A stretch of 64,000 bases of DNA from Terfezia claveryi. Its lineage: Eukaryota > Ascomycota > Pezizomycetes > Pezizales > Pezizaceae. Positions 53,563-62,986 of this stretch are shown piece by piece. The DNA is taken from NCBI GenBank assembly GCA_015179025.1, contig WHUX01000153.1, positions 1-64,000 of the forward strand. Reading direction: 5' to 3'. Every line of letters begins with the position of its first letter. Within the stretch, counting starts at the first letter, position 1. The position numbers were made by a program, and so were the translations under genes. The notes beneath the pieces were generated by a model that saw only the letters and a program-made list of their open reading frames with translations, ran no database searches and had not been told where the DNA came from.

Positions 53563-55033
53563 TTATGTAGAGTGTAACCTACCTGGTAATGTTGGATATA
53601 AATATATATATATTTTTTTTAAACAGTCTGTACGTCTATGGAGCCTTAGGCGATGAGACGGCCCCGTTCCCGCATCTTTAGAATACTTGGTTATTTCCTC
53701 CACTCGCCAACGAATGCAATCGCATTCACCAGGATGGTTCCCGACTACACCATCCACTCCCCCAATGTTGGATAAATCCTTGTACTTCTCTTTTTGACAT
53801 TCCCCAAAATCATGAATACAGGGTTGCATAGAAACAACCTCATTAGACTTGACCAATCTACCTAACAGTTGGTGAAACAGATCCTGCATGTCCTCAACAC
53901 CACCTTGGTCCTTGGCCTTAACCGGCTGGTTGAGAACATTAAGGAGAATGGGCAATTTTCCGGTCAAATCTTCGATTTCCAATCGATATTCATGGCTCAG
54001 TCTTGTCTCCATACCAGTATTCCTCCACCAGTAGCGCATTTCCGCCTATATTGCAAAAGTGACGTACTCAGGAAATCAATTCACCTTAAATATTACTCAA
54101 ACATCAAACCAAGAAATGGAAGGGACTAACTTCTGTAAGACCGCCATACATATGCAGCCTACGCTCTTCTGTTTGTCTATGCTGATCGGCAATGCCATGC
54201 GCCAGGGCACTAGCCAATTTTAAATGACGAGCTGTAATCTGTCTAACAAATTTCGTGCATCCCACTTGGCTGCCAGTGTGATTCGGTCAACTGCCCCTCT
54301 TCTGGGTCCAGGCGTTGGCCTGCTAAATAATAAATCGAAGTCTATGGTCTGAACGCAAAACGTAGTCAACTCTTCGATTGTTTGACACTCTTCCAAGTAT
54401 TCCCCTCACTCACTCCTAATGTGCAAGAATCAATGAAAACTGTAGATACCGAAATAGGTCAAGAATCAGGGCACGGCAATCTGGTATATATACCACTCGG
54501 TGGCCCTTCTTCATTAACAGACATGTTAAAGCTGCTAGTATGTGGGATTTCCCGGATCCCTGTGTCCCATGCAAATAGTCCATGCGGTTGCCGCGGTATG
54601 TGAGGGATTTTGCGGAGTTGTAGATTTCGCGGAATTGGTGACGCCCGTAGAACGTGAACCGGTCCTGAGCATCAAGGGAGAACCTATCATTGGGAATTTC
54701 TGTAATGAATGGAAATGGCAAGTTCTGAACGAGATTCGGGTCACAAAATCATCTAGCCGAAGGGATGCAGAACTTAGGCCTTGGAAAACACCTACAAACC
54801 ACATATGTGCATCAGTCGTGGTATTCCGTAATCGTTCCGGGTATAGTTCACCAGCTTGCTGGATTGCCTGATTCAAGAACAAATTGTGGTTGGGGGAATG
54901 CATACCATGAACCGGGACAGAGGAAACAGAGAAGAAGCTGGTTGTCTTCGAGATCCGGAAAGGGGATGTGTATGTCTAGAGGATGGAAGAATTGGAAGTC
55001 GCAAAGATGGAATTGGTTCTCTGGAGCGTGCAA
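53563..55033 (-). pseudogene. Crinkler-type (CRN/RHS-like) NTPase pseudogene
   Basis: A P-loop is clear on the minus strand: YLHGTQGSGKSHILAAL (about 54570-54525), then GHRVVYIPDCRAL. Further signatures of this NTPase family follow in broken frames: TIEELTTFC, QANAW (about 54330), ITARHLKLAS, RQTEERRLHMYGGLTE, an 85-bp intron (54046-54130, GTTAGT..ATAG), then AEMRYWWRNTGMET and RLEIEDLTGKLPILLNVLNQP. Stops and frameshifts, for example near 54416 and 54335, show it is dead. The part beyond 54722 is uncertain. The + strand ORF at 54765-55289 is antisense to it. Confidence 0.65.
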
Positions 55034-55738
55034 TTATAGCCCGACGATAGAGGCTATAAGAGTCATGAATGCGGGTTCGCGACCGAGAGCGTTTGCTATC
55101 GTGATGGGAGCTGCGAAAGCGATACCAAAGGCCAGGAGGGTTTCCGGTCGGCGAGGTGGTGACCTGTGCTCACGGCGCTGGAATCTGCTGTATTATCGGG
55201 TAGTGATTCTTTGGTCCGGGAGAGGTGATCACTCGGACTCGGCTGCGGCGAAGAGCTTGGAGTATGAAAGTCTATGTAGTTTGATTTAGAAGAACCTCAA
55301 GAGATGATACGATGGCCTTATGATACGAACCTGAAGAAGAGAAGGAAAGAGTGTCACGTAGGTCGCAGCGCCCCAAGCGCTTAGAGTTAATGACATACAA
55401 CGAGCATTTACAGTTATGGAATAAGGGCACCGCTAGCAGAGGTTAATCTGCAACGTTGCAGAGGCTAGGGATTCCTATAAAAGAGATCCCTAGATCCCCA
55501 AATCCCCAAATCCCACTACTTATCATTACTCTCCCTCTTCATGCAACATCTTGTATCTGGCCTACTATATACCATCTTAATTCGGAAATATGAATGCTGT
55601 CTTATTTACAAACGGGCGGTCGGAGGGGCCTTGAATTTGCTGTCTTATTTACAAACGGGCGGTAGAAGGGACCTTGAATTTACTGTCTCACAAGAGAATT
55701 TCGGGAAAGACTGCGACAATTGCATAATTGATATCTAG
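55034..55738. other. Intergenic, with a 43-bp tandem duplication
   Basis: CTGTCTTATTTACAAACGGG plus 23 bp is present twice (55592-55687). The rest shows no recognisable gene. Confidence 0.6.
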
Positions 55739-56029
55739 TTACACCATCTCCTCCCCAAGCGTAATCTGAGCATATTGGACAGCCTCTTCTTCAATGATAT
55801 AATCTCCCTGCTCATCATCACTTCCATCCGCCTCTTCCTCATCATCTAGAATCTCGGGGTCGGAGCCCTCATCTTCTCTGTCCGCTTGCCGGGTTTCTGC
55901 GGTTGCAAAACAGGGGTTGCTCCAGTTTTTTGGCTTGTTGTTTGCGCATTGGGTCCTGCACGAGGTGCCAGCGGAATTGACGTTGGAACAAGTGAGGGGT
56001 AAGAAACCGGCTCCGTCAGTCAACGTCAA
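55739..56029 (-). CDS. Short acidic hypothetical ORF, 96 codons
   Basis: The N-terminal half has four Cys; the C-terminal half is very acidic (EGSDPEILDDEEEADGSDDEQGD). It may be the tail of a larger decayed gene. No family is recognised and it may not be a real gene. Confidence 0.25.
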   Translation of the reverse strand: MTLTDGAGFLPLTCSNVNSAGTSCRTQCANNKPKNWSNPCFATAETRQADREDEGSDPEILDDEEEADGSDDEQGDYIIEEEAVQYAQITLGEEMV

Positions 56030-56462
56030 GATACGGCCAAGCTTAGGCTGTTAGTGCCCTGTCTTTACACTAATACTGTCCTGCCGAGTGATACTGTCTT
56101 ACTTGCGAATTAATACGGTATCGTTCACAATTTAAAAGAAAAGTATATATCGTTCCTTCCATAGAGATGGGTCGTCCAACCAGACTAATATCGTTCACAG
56201 TTCATAGTCCCGCTCCCTGGGAGAACTCTAGTCAGGTTTGCACAATCCCCTCCCCGTAACACCACCACGTTGCGTCATCCGATATTCCACCGATCACACC
56301 ACAGCCATGTGCCAACCAGACTAGCCATGTCCCTCGTCATGCTTCCAACAGAGAGAACCCACAGCTTGCCTGCCAACAAGCAGTCAATGCATCCATGGAT
56401 TATCACAGACGTCCTTGTAGACAACATACAAACCCCCCCCCACCCTGCCAGCTCAACGACCA

Positions 56463-57030
56463 ATGAGGGATTCATTGAAAACTGAAGTCATAGACCTCAG
56501 GGGTCAGGCAAGTCCAGACCCTCAAAGTGTAAGTCAACCAAGTCCCGCCAACCCTACCGACACTCCTCACAGAGGAGGGTCATGCAACCAGACTAACCGA
56601 CACTTCAAGCGGACCAACAGCAGCGAATGCGAGACCTCACAGAGGAACTAGCTGACATAACTGATGTCCCGGGCTAGTGCAAACCGGGCTCACCGATGGG
56701 CTCAGGCAATCATTATGGCTCTGGCCAGGGCAGCTCCCGCTGCACCCCAAGATAAGGTCCCTGATTCCAGGAAGTTTGATGGAACTAGGATCAAGCTCCG
56801 CTCCTACAGCACACAGCTCAGGCTAAAAAGCTGCATCTATCACTGACGAACAATGCTGGCTTTGGCTTGCCATTAAATATTTGCCTTGCGGGCAATACTC
56901 TAGAACAAGTACTAACAGTTGTTATATGTACAGGATGATTGGGTGGAACTAGCCACCCTGACAGAAGTTATTACAATCCTAGAGACAGCTTTCAGCAATC
57001 CTATTGAGGTTGCAGAAGTTGCCTTTAAGG
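56463..57030 (+). pseudogene. Gag fragment of an LTR retrotransposon
   Basis: A Pro/Ser-rich leader and a short coil (QRMRDLTEELADIT, about 56620) precede the capsid start VPDSRKFDGTRIKLRSYSTQLRLK (about 56757-56830), typical of fungal gag. After frameshifts come DEQCWLWLAIKYLPCG and VITILETAFSNPIEVAEVAFKV (about 56965-57030). No pol is present. Confidence 0.6.
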
Positions 57031-57189
57031 TACATACGATTTGTCACGACTCACCAAATATATGCTCGATCGCAGGGTCAATTAATAAGGCCTGCTAACA
57101 GAAGTAAGACACACGTGGGAAATCCTACGTGTATGATCAGGTTAACAGGCATGGAGGGATTCCTATTAAAGGATTCCCAAACCCCACTT

Positions 57190-57515
57190 TCCTGCAAACC
57201 CTGACAACACTACCTACCAGACCAGAGCCCCATAGTCACGAACCTCCAAAATCAAGTCACGAACCTAGGTAATCAGAAAGGCAATCTCAATGATGAGGTA
57301 CAAACGATCTTAACCGAAAATGTCGAAGCAGTCACCACCATCACAGAACTACGAACCCAAGTCACCAATCGCCAAACTCAACGCCCAAGTCACTACCCTT
57401 CGCACCCAAGTTGATAATGCACAAGTTACGATTAATACCCTCTCGGGACTCCAAGCACCAGTGCCAGTGCCAATAGACCGACCAGAACGGGAGAAAATCC
57501 CAGGCGCAGAAGTTC
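57190..57515 (+). pseudogene. Second gag N-terminal fragment
   Basis: A coiled-coil-like reading (VTNLGNQKG, VTTITELRTQV, then after a frameshift LNAQVTTLRTQVDNAQVTINTL) ends in a Pro-rich VPVPIDRPEREKIPG, the usual run-up to the capsid. It is cut at 57516 by a TIR element. Confidence 0.5.
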
Positions 57516-57995
57516 TAGGCCTGGGCACGAGACGTCTCGAGACCTTTGGATATCGAGCACCCAGCACAATCATAATCATATTCGAACTCGCTAGCTAGCT
57601 ACCTAATCATTATCGATCATCATCGCCTTCAATGTCAATATCCCCTTCTATACCCTCCTCCACTAACCCTCGCTTAAAATCGTCTGGAGTATGAGCAGCA
57701 GCCGCACGGAAAATTGGCTCATCGTGTTGATTGTAGACGCAGTACAGGAATGTACAAATAATGAGCGGACAAGAGAAGGAATCTCTACCTTTGAGTACTG
57801 AATAACACATAGGTATCTACAAGCGAAGGCTATCGTAGTGTATCTCACACAGATATCTGCAGGTCACAGCCACTGAGGTCACAGCCACTGAAATATTTCA
57901 CAAAAAGTCGAGAAAAAAACCGAACTGTCTCAAGACTTTTGCCAAAGTGTCCCGAGACGTCTCGTCTCATAAGTCTCGTCTCGTGCCCAGGCCTT
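57516..57995. mobile_element. TIR element of about 480 bp with TAGGCCTGGGC ends
   Basis: The left end TAGGCCTGGGCACGAGACG is matched inverted at the right by CGTCTCGTGCCCAGGCCT, with further GAGACG/CGTCTC words and CCTTTGG/CCAAAG inside. No target duplication is evident. It lies between a gag fragment and a LINE fragment. The interior has no transposase. Confidence 0.6.
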
Positions 57996-58800
57996 GATAT
58001 GACGTGAGTCCTCAACCGGGTGGACACAGTCGCATGCCTTAGTGCCTGACTTTCCAATGAAGCCCTCTGGTCGGCCTTCTCATTGCCCCCTATGCCGATA
58101 TGGCCCCTGACCCATGAATCCTCACATCCTTAAAGTCGGCGAATTCGGAGAGGGTTTCCTTAATATTCACCCAATCCCGGGCCTCGAGGGTGAACCTTTG
58201 CTCAAATTGTGAACTGTCTGGATTGCGGCCTGCGAGTCCGACAGGATTGAAATCATATCTGAGGAATCAGTACTGAGAGTGAGGCACATCGCCTGGAGTT
58301 CCCCATCCGCAATTGTCGCTGTGCCGCCAAGGAAGCTGCCATAGGTGTCTTGGTCCGCCTTTCTAATCCGTACTGTGGACTGCATTAGCCACCCCACTCT
58401 CAAAGCCGACTCTCCACCCTTCATCCAATACTGACCCTATCTCCGCTGTCCAATAGCCCTTGTGCTTTGACTTCTTGGACCTCGAATCCATGATCTCCTA
58501 GATGGTCAAAGGGATAGTCCTGGGGTCATCCCTATTGCCAAAAGAGAGTTCCTGCGGGTCCAAAGAGGACCTATGGTAGAATGCTTCTGAAATAGGGATG
58601 TCTCGCTGGCAATCGGGCGAGGTGCCGTCGTGCCATCAGGAGTGTCCTCAAGCTGGAGCCTGTGCCGAGAAGGCCCTGATCTGTGGGTCGTCTGTCCGGA
58701 GAGCTCGTGCTGCCCACGCTTTCTGAATGTCATCCAGTTTGTCTTGCAGGGGGCTCAAATTGGCAATCCAGCCAAGCCTTTCATGGCTGCTCATAAGCTC
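57996..58800 (-). pseudogene. Tad1-like LINE fragment 1 (RNase H region)
   Basis: The reading parallels LINE fragment 2 but is broken by frameshifts: DDIQKAWAARALRT, PISEAFY, GYWTAEIGSVLDEGWRVG, TATIADGELQAMCL and ISILSDSQAAIQTV. It then decays through the histidine-containing GHIGI region. It keeps ILSDSQ, where fragment 2 has Glu, but the first RNase H Asp is lost. Confidence 0.75.
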
Positions 58801-59085
58801 CTCTGATTTTCCGTAAAAATAAACAAAAAACAAAAAATAAAAATGGCAAGCGGCAACGCCAACCACGCTTAGCCTAATATATAGCACCAACGTACTCACG
58901 AACCAAAACAAAACACCAGGAGCACAAGGTCAGAAAACAATTACCAATTCCTCTTTCTAAACAGCACATCTCAAAACAGTCGGACTGCGAACCTACTATT
59001 CGGAACGCATACACACAGTTGCCCTGGCTCGATCACTTTAGGCCTAGAGAAATCTATCCTCAACGACCACAGGTGCCTGATACAC

Positions 59086-59458
59086 ATGGATGCCGACCCT
59101 CCGCTAGCGATGTTTCTTGCCGTTGCCGCCATTCTTGTTATTGGCGTTGTACTCTTGTACGTGTTCACCAAGATCCCCACTGCCACGTCTGATGATCCTT
59201 TGTAAATTACGATATACTAATTTATGATTAAATCTTTATAGAGCGGTGGATTCCCAGTCCCCTCCTGGAGCCTGGGAACAATGGCACACAAATTTCTCGA
59301 ACGTAAGCGACAGTGATGACATGCCACACGATGATGTTGAGTGGGACGCGGACTGGCTGCGTGAGGAAACAATATTCTGGCTGGGCAGTGGAGAGAGGAA
59401 CGAAGCAGACGGCATGGAAGAGGAAATAGCTCAAACAGAGAAATTTGGGGATTGCTAG
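59086..59458 (+). CDS. Small single-pass membrane protein, about 110 aa, two exons
   Basis: Exon 1 is 59086-59201, intron 59202-59241 (GTAAAT, branch ATACTAAT, TAG; 40 bp) and exon 2 is 59242-59458. A hydrophobic segment (LAMFLAVAAILVIGVVLLYVF, residues 7-27) follows four N-terminal residues after Met, and the rest is acidic and hydrophilic (DSDDMPHDDVEWDADW). Phases agree across the intron; reading through the intron would give a 39-residue form. Fungal introns can be this short. The family is not recognised. There are no internal stops, in contrast to the surrounding transposon debris. Confidence 0.5.
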
Positions 59459-60097
59459 ATGGCTACGGAGGACTGCAGTCTGCTGTTGTAAGGCTACAAT
59501 ATCTGCCGGGAGATAGTGAGAAAGAGAATCCTGAGAAGAGGGTTTAGACGTTTGGCGATTGGCGCTTGTATTTCATGTGTGGAGCAGTGCTAAGGCAATT
59601 GTTATTGCGAGTTAGATGCTCACACCAAAAGTCATTTCTGCTTCTAGTTTGGTAATCTTGCATATGCAATACATATGCACCGCATGCAGCTTGGCATTAT
59701 TCAGCTCCAAAACAAGTTGCAATGCAATACAGCTATATAGTGATGAGTTTTACCTTTATTACTCTACTCTGAATATAGCATACTACCCTGTATATACCTT
59801 TTTTTTTTTGTTTTTGAAGTCTATATGTCTGGAGCCTAAGGAAAATGGTCCAAAATGTATCTTGCAGAATATGCCAAGCCTGCTGCATTAGCCAAGTTGC
59901 TCTACAGGGCGAAGTAGCCTTGGCATAAACTAGAAGGTGAGCCTTCCTCCATACACGTACGAGTAATATTAAAAATTTGTATACATACAAGACCTATATT
60001 TGTCTAGGATTATGTGCAAGGTTATGTATATATCGGTGGACCACATTATTGTGAGAATCGTTGACATCTTAGCATAGATCTGAGTCATCTAGATTCG
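59459..60097. other. Non-coding, with a LINE-like tail
   Basis: A T-run at 59800-59809 followed by CTATATGTCTGGAGCCTAAGG resembles, inverted, the 3' tail of the LINE family seen at 62395 and 53605-53660. No gene is seen. Confidence 0.45.
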
Positions 60098-60108
60098 AAG
60101 CCCATACC

Positions 60109-60167
60109 TTTTTTTTTTTTTAAATACTTGGTACTCCTATGCAGCCCCGTTAGGGGGGCTATGAGGA
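60109..60167 (-). mobile_element. Very short 5'-truncated LINE insertion (59 bp)
   Basis: On the minus strand this is the last 46 nt of the LINE 3' end (CATAGCCCCCCTAACGGGGC and CATAGGAGTACC) followed by a 13-nt poly(A). An 11-bp duplication AAGCCCATACC flanks it (60098-60108 and 60168-60178). Confidence 0.85.
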
Positions 60168-60757
60168 AAGCCCATACCACTGCGTCCTATCACACCAAAC
60201 TATCAACCTATATGGAATGTCTTCATAGACATGCATAAACCTATGATGCTACATTCAGAAGGAGACCCTTAGAGGGCAGTTAGTCCGTCTTGTGTCTTTT
60301 GACTAGGGCACAAATGTTGTCGGGCTTGCCTTAGTGCAAGTGTCTGCTCGGTAGTATACATCGGGCAATCCTCCTCACCTGGCTTCTTTTCATCTGCTCC
60401 CATCACACGTTACTAGCCACCTCAACTCAATATCTCTACACTACAGATGAAATTGGTCTGCCAACTAGACTACCTTCTTTATATGTATCGTTAAAAGGCT
60501 TCTGATGCAAAAGATCAAGCTATTTTTATATTTACACACCGATTTACGTTCATAGACCCTAGTCTGGCTTGCACTCACTAGGAAAAGCCTGGCAGAAAGT
60601 TACTGGGTCCATGCCGATGCCAGACTGACTACCTGCAGATATCCCCTCCAGAGGCAACGCCAACTCCAATTGCCCCCCACTGTGCCATCGATCTCCTTTG
60701 TCGTACATTCCGCCATCTCCCGAACGTTCACTCCACACGGTGATCCCGACGGCCGCC

Positions 60758-60820
60758 ATGGCTCTGCTGGCAGATTCCTTCTGCGCTCTCTTACTGGCCG
60801 CTATTATTCTACATCAGCTA
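60758..60820 (+). other. Possible first exon with signal-like sequence
   Basis: CCGCCATGG is a strong start context; 21 codons follow (MALLADSFCALLLAAIILHQL), then GTATAG, a possible donor. The downstream exon at 62512 is not in a compatible phase with this end, so the link is unproven. Confidence 0.25.
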
Positions 60821-60837
60821 GTATAGGCAGCCTCGCT

Positions 60838-62266
60838 TTTTCTTTTTACTTCAATGCGTCCATGAGGAGCCACACGGAAGCAAGTCCGGTGGATTCAAGG
60901 GTAAGGCAAGTTAATCTGCCAGACCCACGCCAATAAATAATAGATACAAATACCGAGACGAGGCCCCATACTGTCATTAACGGACTGGCCAATGACCCAG
61001 AGGCCTGACTGAAACCCGACCTCCTAACCTGTGAAACCTGAGCCTGAAATGGAGAATAGATGAACCAGTGAAAAATGAACTTCGGGGTAACAACTAAATG
61101 AACTAATATAAAGGGGACTCGTGAAATGAGGTGAGCTTCCTAGGTGAGCTCGTGGTAGGGTAACTTGAAAAAGGCCTCCGTGGCCTCATAAGTCTCCTCT
61201 CCTGACTTCCTCCACCCCGGCTTGTCGAGCTCCTCCCAGCTCCGTTTGTCCCCCAGTAAGGCCCTTCTAGCATGATTGAAGCATGAGCAATTGAAGACAA
61301 TATGTTCTCCTGTCTCCGAGGGGTGACCGCATGTGCACTCTGCTGACTCCGCTTTGCCGATGTGATGGAGCCAGCTTTTCTGTGGGCCTCTGTTCGTACG
61401 CAGCCAGGTGTATGCTGACAAGGCATGTCGGTCCCACTCTACTACCCTTCTGGCCCCGTATCCTGCCCTCGTTCTGGCCTCCTTACGTATCACCTTGTAG
61501 GCAGCTCGGAGCCCTCCTTACGTTGCTGTGTGTGCGGTTCCTATGAATGTGCCTAGATGAGACTTGAAGCTCGCATTTTGGTCCGCCTTCTCGTTGCCCT
61601 GGATGCCTATATGACCTCTCACCCATGAAAACCTGTGGTCCCTGTGTTCCTTGCCGACCACAAGGGACTTGAGACCGCTCTCGATACCGGACCGGGGGGG
61701 AGAGCCTGTGCTTATGTTGCGTATCGCCTGTATTGCTGCCTGGGACTCCGATAAGATAGCGATCATGTCCGACTCCTCTCTTCCCAAGGCTGGTAGGTGC
61801 ATGGCGTAAAGTTCCCCATCTGCTACTGTGGCTTTGTTGCCCAGGAAACCTCCGTAAGTTAGAGGGTCCCCTCCCTTCCAATCCTCGCTATAGACCCCGC
61901 TAGCAACCTCACCTCCTCTCCCTGTTCCATCGGTATAACACACCCTCCACCCCTCTTCTAGGACGGAACCTATCTCTGCGGCCCAGAACCCCAGGTGCTT
62001 GGATTTCTCCGAATTAGGGTCGAAGATTTCCTCATAGATGATAGGGAAGGGTTCCGTATCATCCCTGTTGTCGAAGGATACCGGTAGTTCCTCAGGGTCC
62101 GCTGCAGTTAGGTAGAAGGCCTCTGATATGGAAGTCCTGCCGTCATGTAGGTTGCTGTTGCTGCCGTACCATGATTTGTCATTGTTGATGAAGGTCCTAA
62201 TAGATGTGTCTCCCGTTCTAACTGCCCTTGCGGCCCACGATCTGGACATGTCGTCCGTCGAGCCTG
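60838..62266 (-). mobile_element. Tad1-like LINE, 5'-truncated insertion (fragment 2)
   Basis: A 14-bp duplication TAGGCAGCCTCGCT flanks it (60824-60837 and 62267-62280), with a decayed T-rich tail at its low end, so it inserted as a 5'-truncated copy in minus orientation. It contains the C-terminal part of ORF2 and a 3' untranslated region of about 290 bp that includes GCGTGGGTCTGGCAGATTAA (near 60915). Confidence 0.85.
61138..62266 (-). pseudogene. LINE ORF2 C-terminus: RNase H and Cys/His motif
   Basis: The region is open except for one TAA at 61518. RNase H shows Asp in VCYTDGTGRG, Glu in VADGELYAM, Glu instead of the usual Asp in ILSESQAA, and GHIGIQGNEKADQ. After the stop, a Tad1-type C-terminal domain follows with TWLRTNRGPQ and a CCHC-like CTCGHPSETGEHIVFNC (about 61340-61290), ending at 61138. 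Reverse transcriptase and endonuclease are absent because of 5' truncation. Confidence 0.85.
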
Positions 62267-62331
62267 TAGGCAGCCTCGCTCGGTGATGCTCAACCCAGAT
62301 TACTGCCTACATGTATACATGCCACCTTACC

Positions 62332-62461
62332 TTCTGCGTGGGTCTGGCAGATTAACTTGCCTCTCCCTTGAATCCACCAGGTTTCCGTGTGGCTCCTCAT
62401 AGCCCCCCTAACGGGGCTGCATAGGAGTACTAAGTATTTAAAAAAAAAAATTAAAAAAAAA
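62332..62461 (+). mobile_element. 5'-truncated LINE 3' end with poly(A), 130 bp
   Basis: It starts TTCTGCGTGGGTCTGGCAG and ends with the hairpin AGCCCCCCTAACGGGGCT, CATAGGAGTACTAAGTATTT and an A-rich tail. A 13-bp duplication ATGCCACCTTACC flanks it (62319-62331 and 62462-62474). It is the same family as the minus-strand copy at 60838-62266, in the opposite orientation. Confidence 0.9.
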
Positions 62462-62511
62462 ATGCCACCTTACCATTGTTATCGCTAACCGTGTTCTATA
62501 TGTCCTTCCAG

Positions 62512-62986
62512 TAGTCCATACTCATCTCTCCCATCCTGGCTACAGTACATCATCAGCCATCCACTTGCCATCGGCCTGACTGTAGACCTCTTCACCCTAT
62601 ACCTTGACCTAGGAGTGGTACTACTAGATTTCCTTGAACTATGCATAATCTTCGACTGGGAAATTCAGATTGCGCATTGCCGTCCCCGATGGACTCGTGC
62701 CCACGAGAGGCTAGCTGCTTCCGGAGTGTCTCTTATCCTTACCAGCGTAGGGTGCTCCCTCATCTCTCATCAGGACTGGTAGGTCTGCTCTGTGCATGCT
62801 GTGGTTTCTTCATAATTGCTAAGTACCACTTCTTCCTAACCCAGGGAGTGTTCTCTAGCACTCCTTCCTCAGCCTTACAATCTTCGTTCAAAACTTGGCC
62901 TCGACTCATACCGGTATGCTCCGGCAGACTGGATTCCAACCCTCGCCTTTCCCTGCCCCAATACTTTCTTTCTCCCGGTTCACTGA
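62512..62986 (+). CDS. Possible spliced host gene, last two exons
   Basis: The model has an acceptor CTTCCAG (branch GCTAACC) at 62511, exon 62512-62778, intron 62779-62844 (GTAGGT, branch CCTAACC, CCAG) and exon 62845-62986 ending TGA; phases agree. The protein part is rich in hydrophobic residues (WLQYIISHPLAIGLTVDLFTLYLDLGVVLLDF), suggesting membrane segments. The upstream exon is uncertain because two LINE insertions occupy the region. An overlapping 137-codon ORF (62641-63054) in another frame is an alternative. The family is not recognised. Confidence 0.38.

Noticed and set aside
54765..55289. 174-codon + strand ORF
   Set aside because: It is antisense to and beyond the Crinkler-type pseudogene, with Trp/Ser/Arg-rich composition typical of a shadow frame.
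55739..56029. Confident gene call for the acidic 96-codon ORF
   Set aside because: There is no motif, no clear start context and no intron evidence; it is kept only as a low-confidence entry.
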